Source: an uncultured Sphingomonadaceae bacterium (GTDB lineage: Bacteria > Pseudomonadota > Alphaproteobacteria > Sphingomonadales > Sphingomonadaceae). Taken from it: 64,000 bases of DNA. This document shows positions 63,620 through 64,000 of the stretch, in pieces. The translations under genes were made by a program, and so were the position numbers. Location: NCBI GenBank assembly GCA_947501325.1, contig CANMVC010000002.1:744001-808000 (forward strand), given 5' to 3'. How positions within the stretch are numbered: the stretch's first letter is position 1; every line of letters starts with the position of its first letter. The notes below the pieces were generated by a model, which was given only the letters and a program-made list of their open reading frames with translations, was not told where the DNA came from and ran no database searches.

Positions 63620-64000
63620 ATGCATCCTCGCTTTTTTGCGGAAACCCACCCCGGCCATTTTGCAGCGATTATGGCCGATGGTTCTCGGGCATTGCTTTAC
63701 GCAGAGCTGGAAACGCGAGCGAACAAGGGGGCGCATTATTTTCGGTCGCTTGGTATCCATAATGGAGACGCCATTGGCATTTGGCTGCACAATGGTATTG
63801 AATTTTTCGAAGTCTATTGGGCGGCCCAAAGAGCGGGCGCTTATATATGTCCGATATCGACCCAACTTACCGCAGAAGATGCGGCCTATATCCTGAACGA
63901 CAGCGGTGCCAAACTTGTTGTCACCGACATTCTCGTGAAATCTGCAAAGGAACTCATTGATCGCAAGAGCAATCTGGTTTCTGGCCGGCTTGCTATTTTA
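63620..64000 (+). CDS. AMP-dependent acyl-CoA synthetase, 5' part only
   Basis: The first 127 codons of a gene that runs off the window. The N-terminus (MHPRFFAETHPGHFAAIMAD, then ALLYAELETRANKGAHYFRS) and the segment AIGIWLHNGIEFFEVYWAAQ followed by GAYICPISTQLTAEDAAYIL are typical of the ANL acyl-CoA synthetase family; no stop occurs before 64000. It begins 14 nt after the MFS gene. It would activate a carboxylic acid with ATP and CoA, probably one released by the amidohydrolase. Confidence 0.85.
   Translation, partial: MHPRFFAETHPGHFAAIMADGSRALLYAELETRANKGAHYFRSLGIHNGDAIGIWLHNGIEFFEVYWAAQRAGAYICPISTQLTAEDAAYILNDSGAKLVVTDILVKSAKELIDRKSNLVSGRLAIL

Noticed and set aside
1-64000. tRNA, rRNA, CRISPR arrays, insertion sequences
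   Set aside because: I found no cloverleaf, rRNA segment, regularly spaced repeat or transposase-like frame by reading. Dedicated searches could still detect a missed tRNA.

Overview
The window reads as a chromosomal segment of a marine-type alphaproteobacterium, most likely Sphingomonadales. Reasons: a complete PhyR/NepR/EcfG general stress response with GGAAC-N16-CGTT promoters, a gene-transfer-agent-type holin, TonB receptors of the Caulobacter/sphingomonad style, TamA/TamB, and DUF3034 and YHYH proteins. The genus is inference. I saw no rRNA, tRNA, CRISPR array, insertion sequence or integrase.

Layout. 0.1-1.7 kb: a GTA-type holin, an Ala/Cys-repeat lipoprotein and a DUF6969 protein. 1.7-6.2 kb: an exported truncated globin and a DUF3034 outer-membrane protein, divergent from a cupredoxin-like protein translationally coupled to a GGDEF-EAL enzyme. 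6.3-8.5 kb: ahpC-ahpF. 8.5-13 kb: a long gene-poor gap holding an orphan stress-type promoter, a structured stretch and a Fur-box-like site, then an FbpABC ferric iron importer. 13-16.5 kb: MTA phosphorylase facing a radical SAM enzyme and two rSAM-associated transferases. 16.7-22.4 kb: a two-component pair, HupE/UreJ-like and YHYH proteins, and a second YHYH gene broken by one stop codon.

22.6-35.3 kb is an alginate utilisation locus. A TonB receptor imports oligo-alginate, PL6 and PL17 lyases cut it, KdgF opens the unsaturated uronate, an ACS-type MFS carrier transports it, and an SDR reductase, KDG kinase and KDPG aldolase carry it to pyruvate and glyceraldehyde-3-phosphate. A FadR-type GntR regulator sits inside the locus. 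AATTGGTAT-type sites precede the receptor gene and the lyase operon. 35.7-43.3 kb holds tamA-tamB, a small lipoprotein and a BrkB-family gene in one overlapping operon.

43.5-57.3 kb is a stress-response island: two MscS channels, a PLD-family enzyme, PLDc_N and DUF2383 proteins, a BLUF photoreceptor, nepR-ecfG, phyR with a 43-residue membrane protein behind it, an ElaB-like protein, a general stress protein 26-type flavoprotein, an HWE kinase with a Crp/Fnr regulator, topoisomerase IB, small lipoproteins, and a free-standing sigma-like protein resembling PhyR without its receiver. Four exact and three near EcfG promoters are scattered through it, so much of the island is probably one regulon. 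57.6-64 kb: a TonB receptor, TetR regulator, N-acyl-D-amino-acid deacylase, MFS carrier and the start of an acyl-CoA synthetase, probably one uptake and catabolic unit running off the window.
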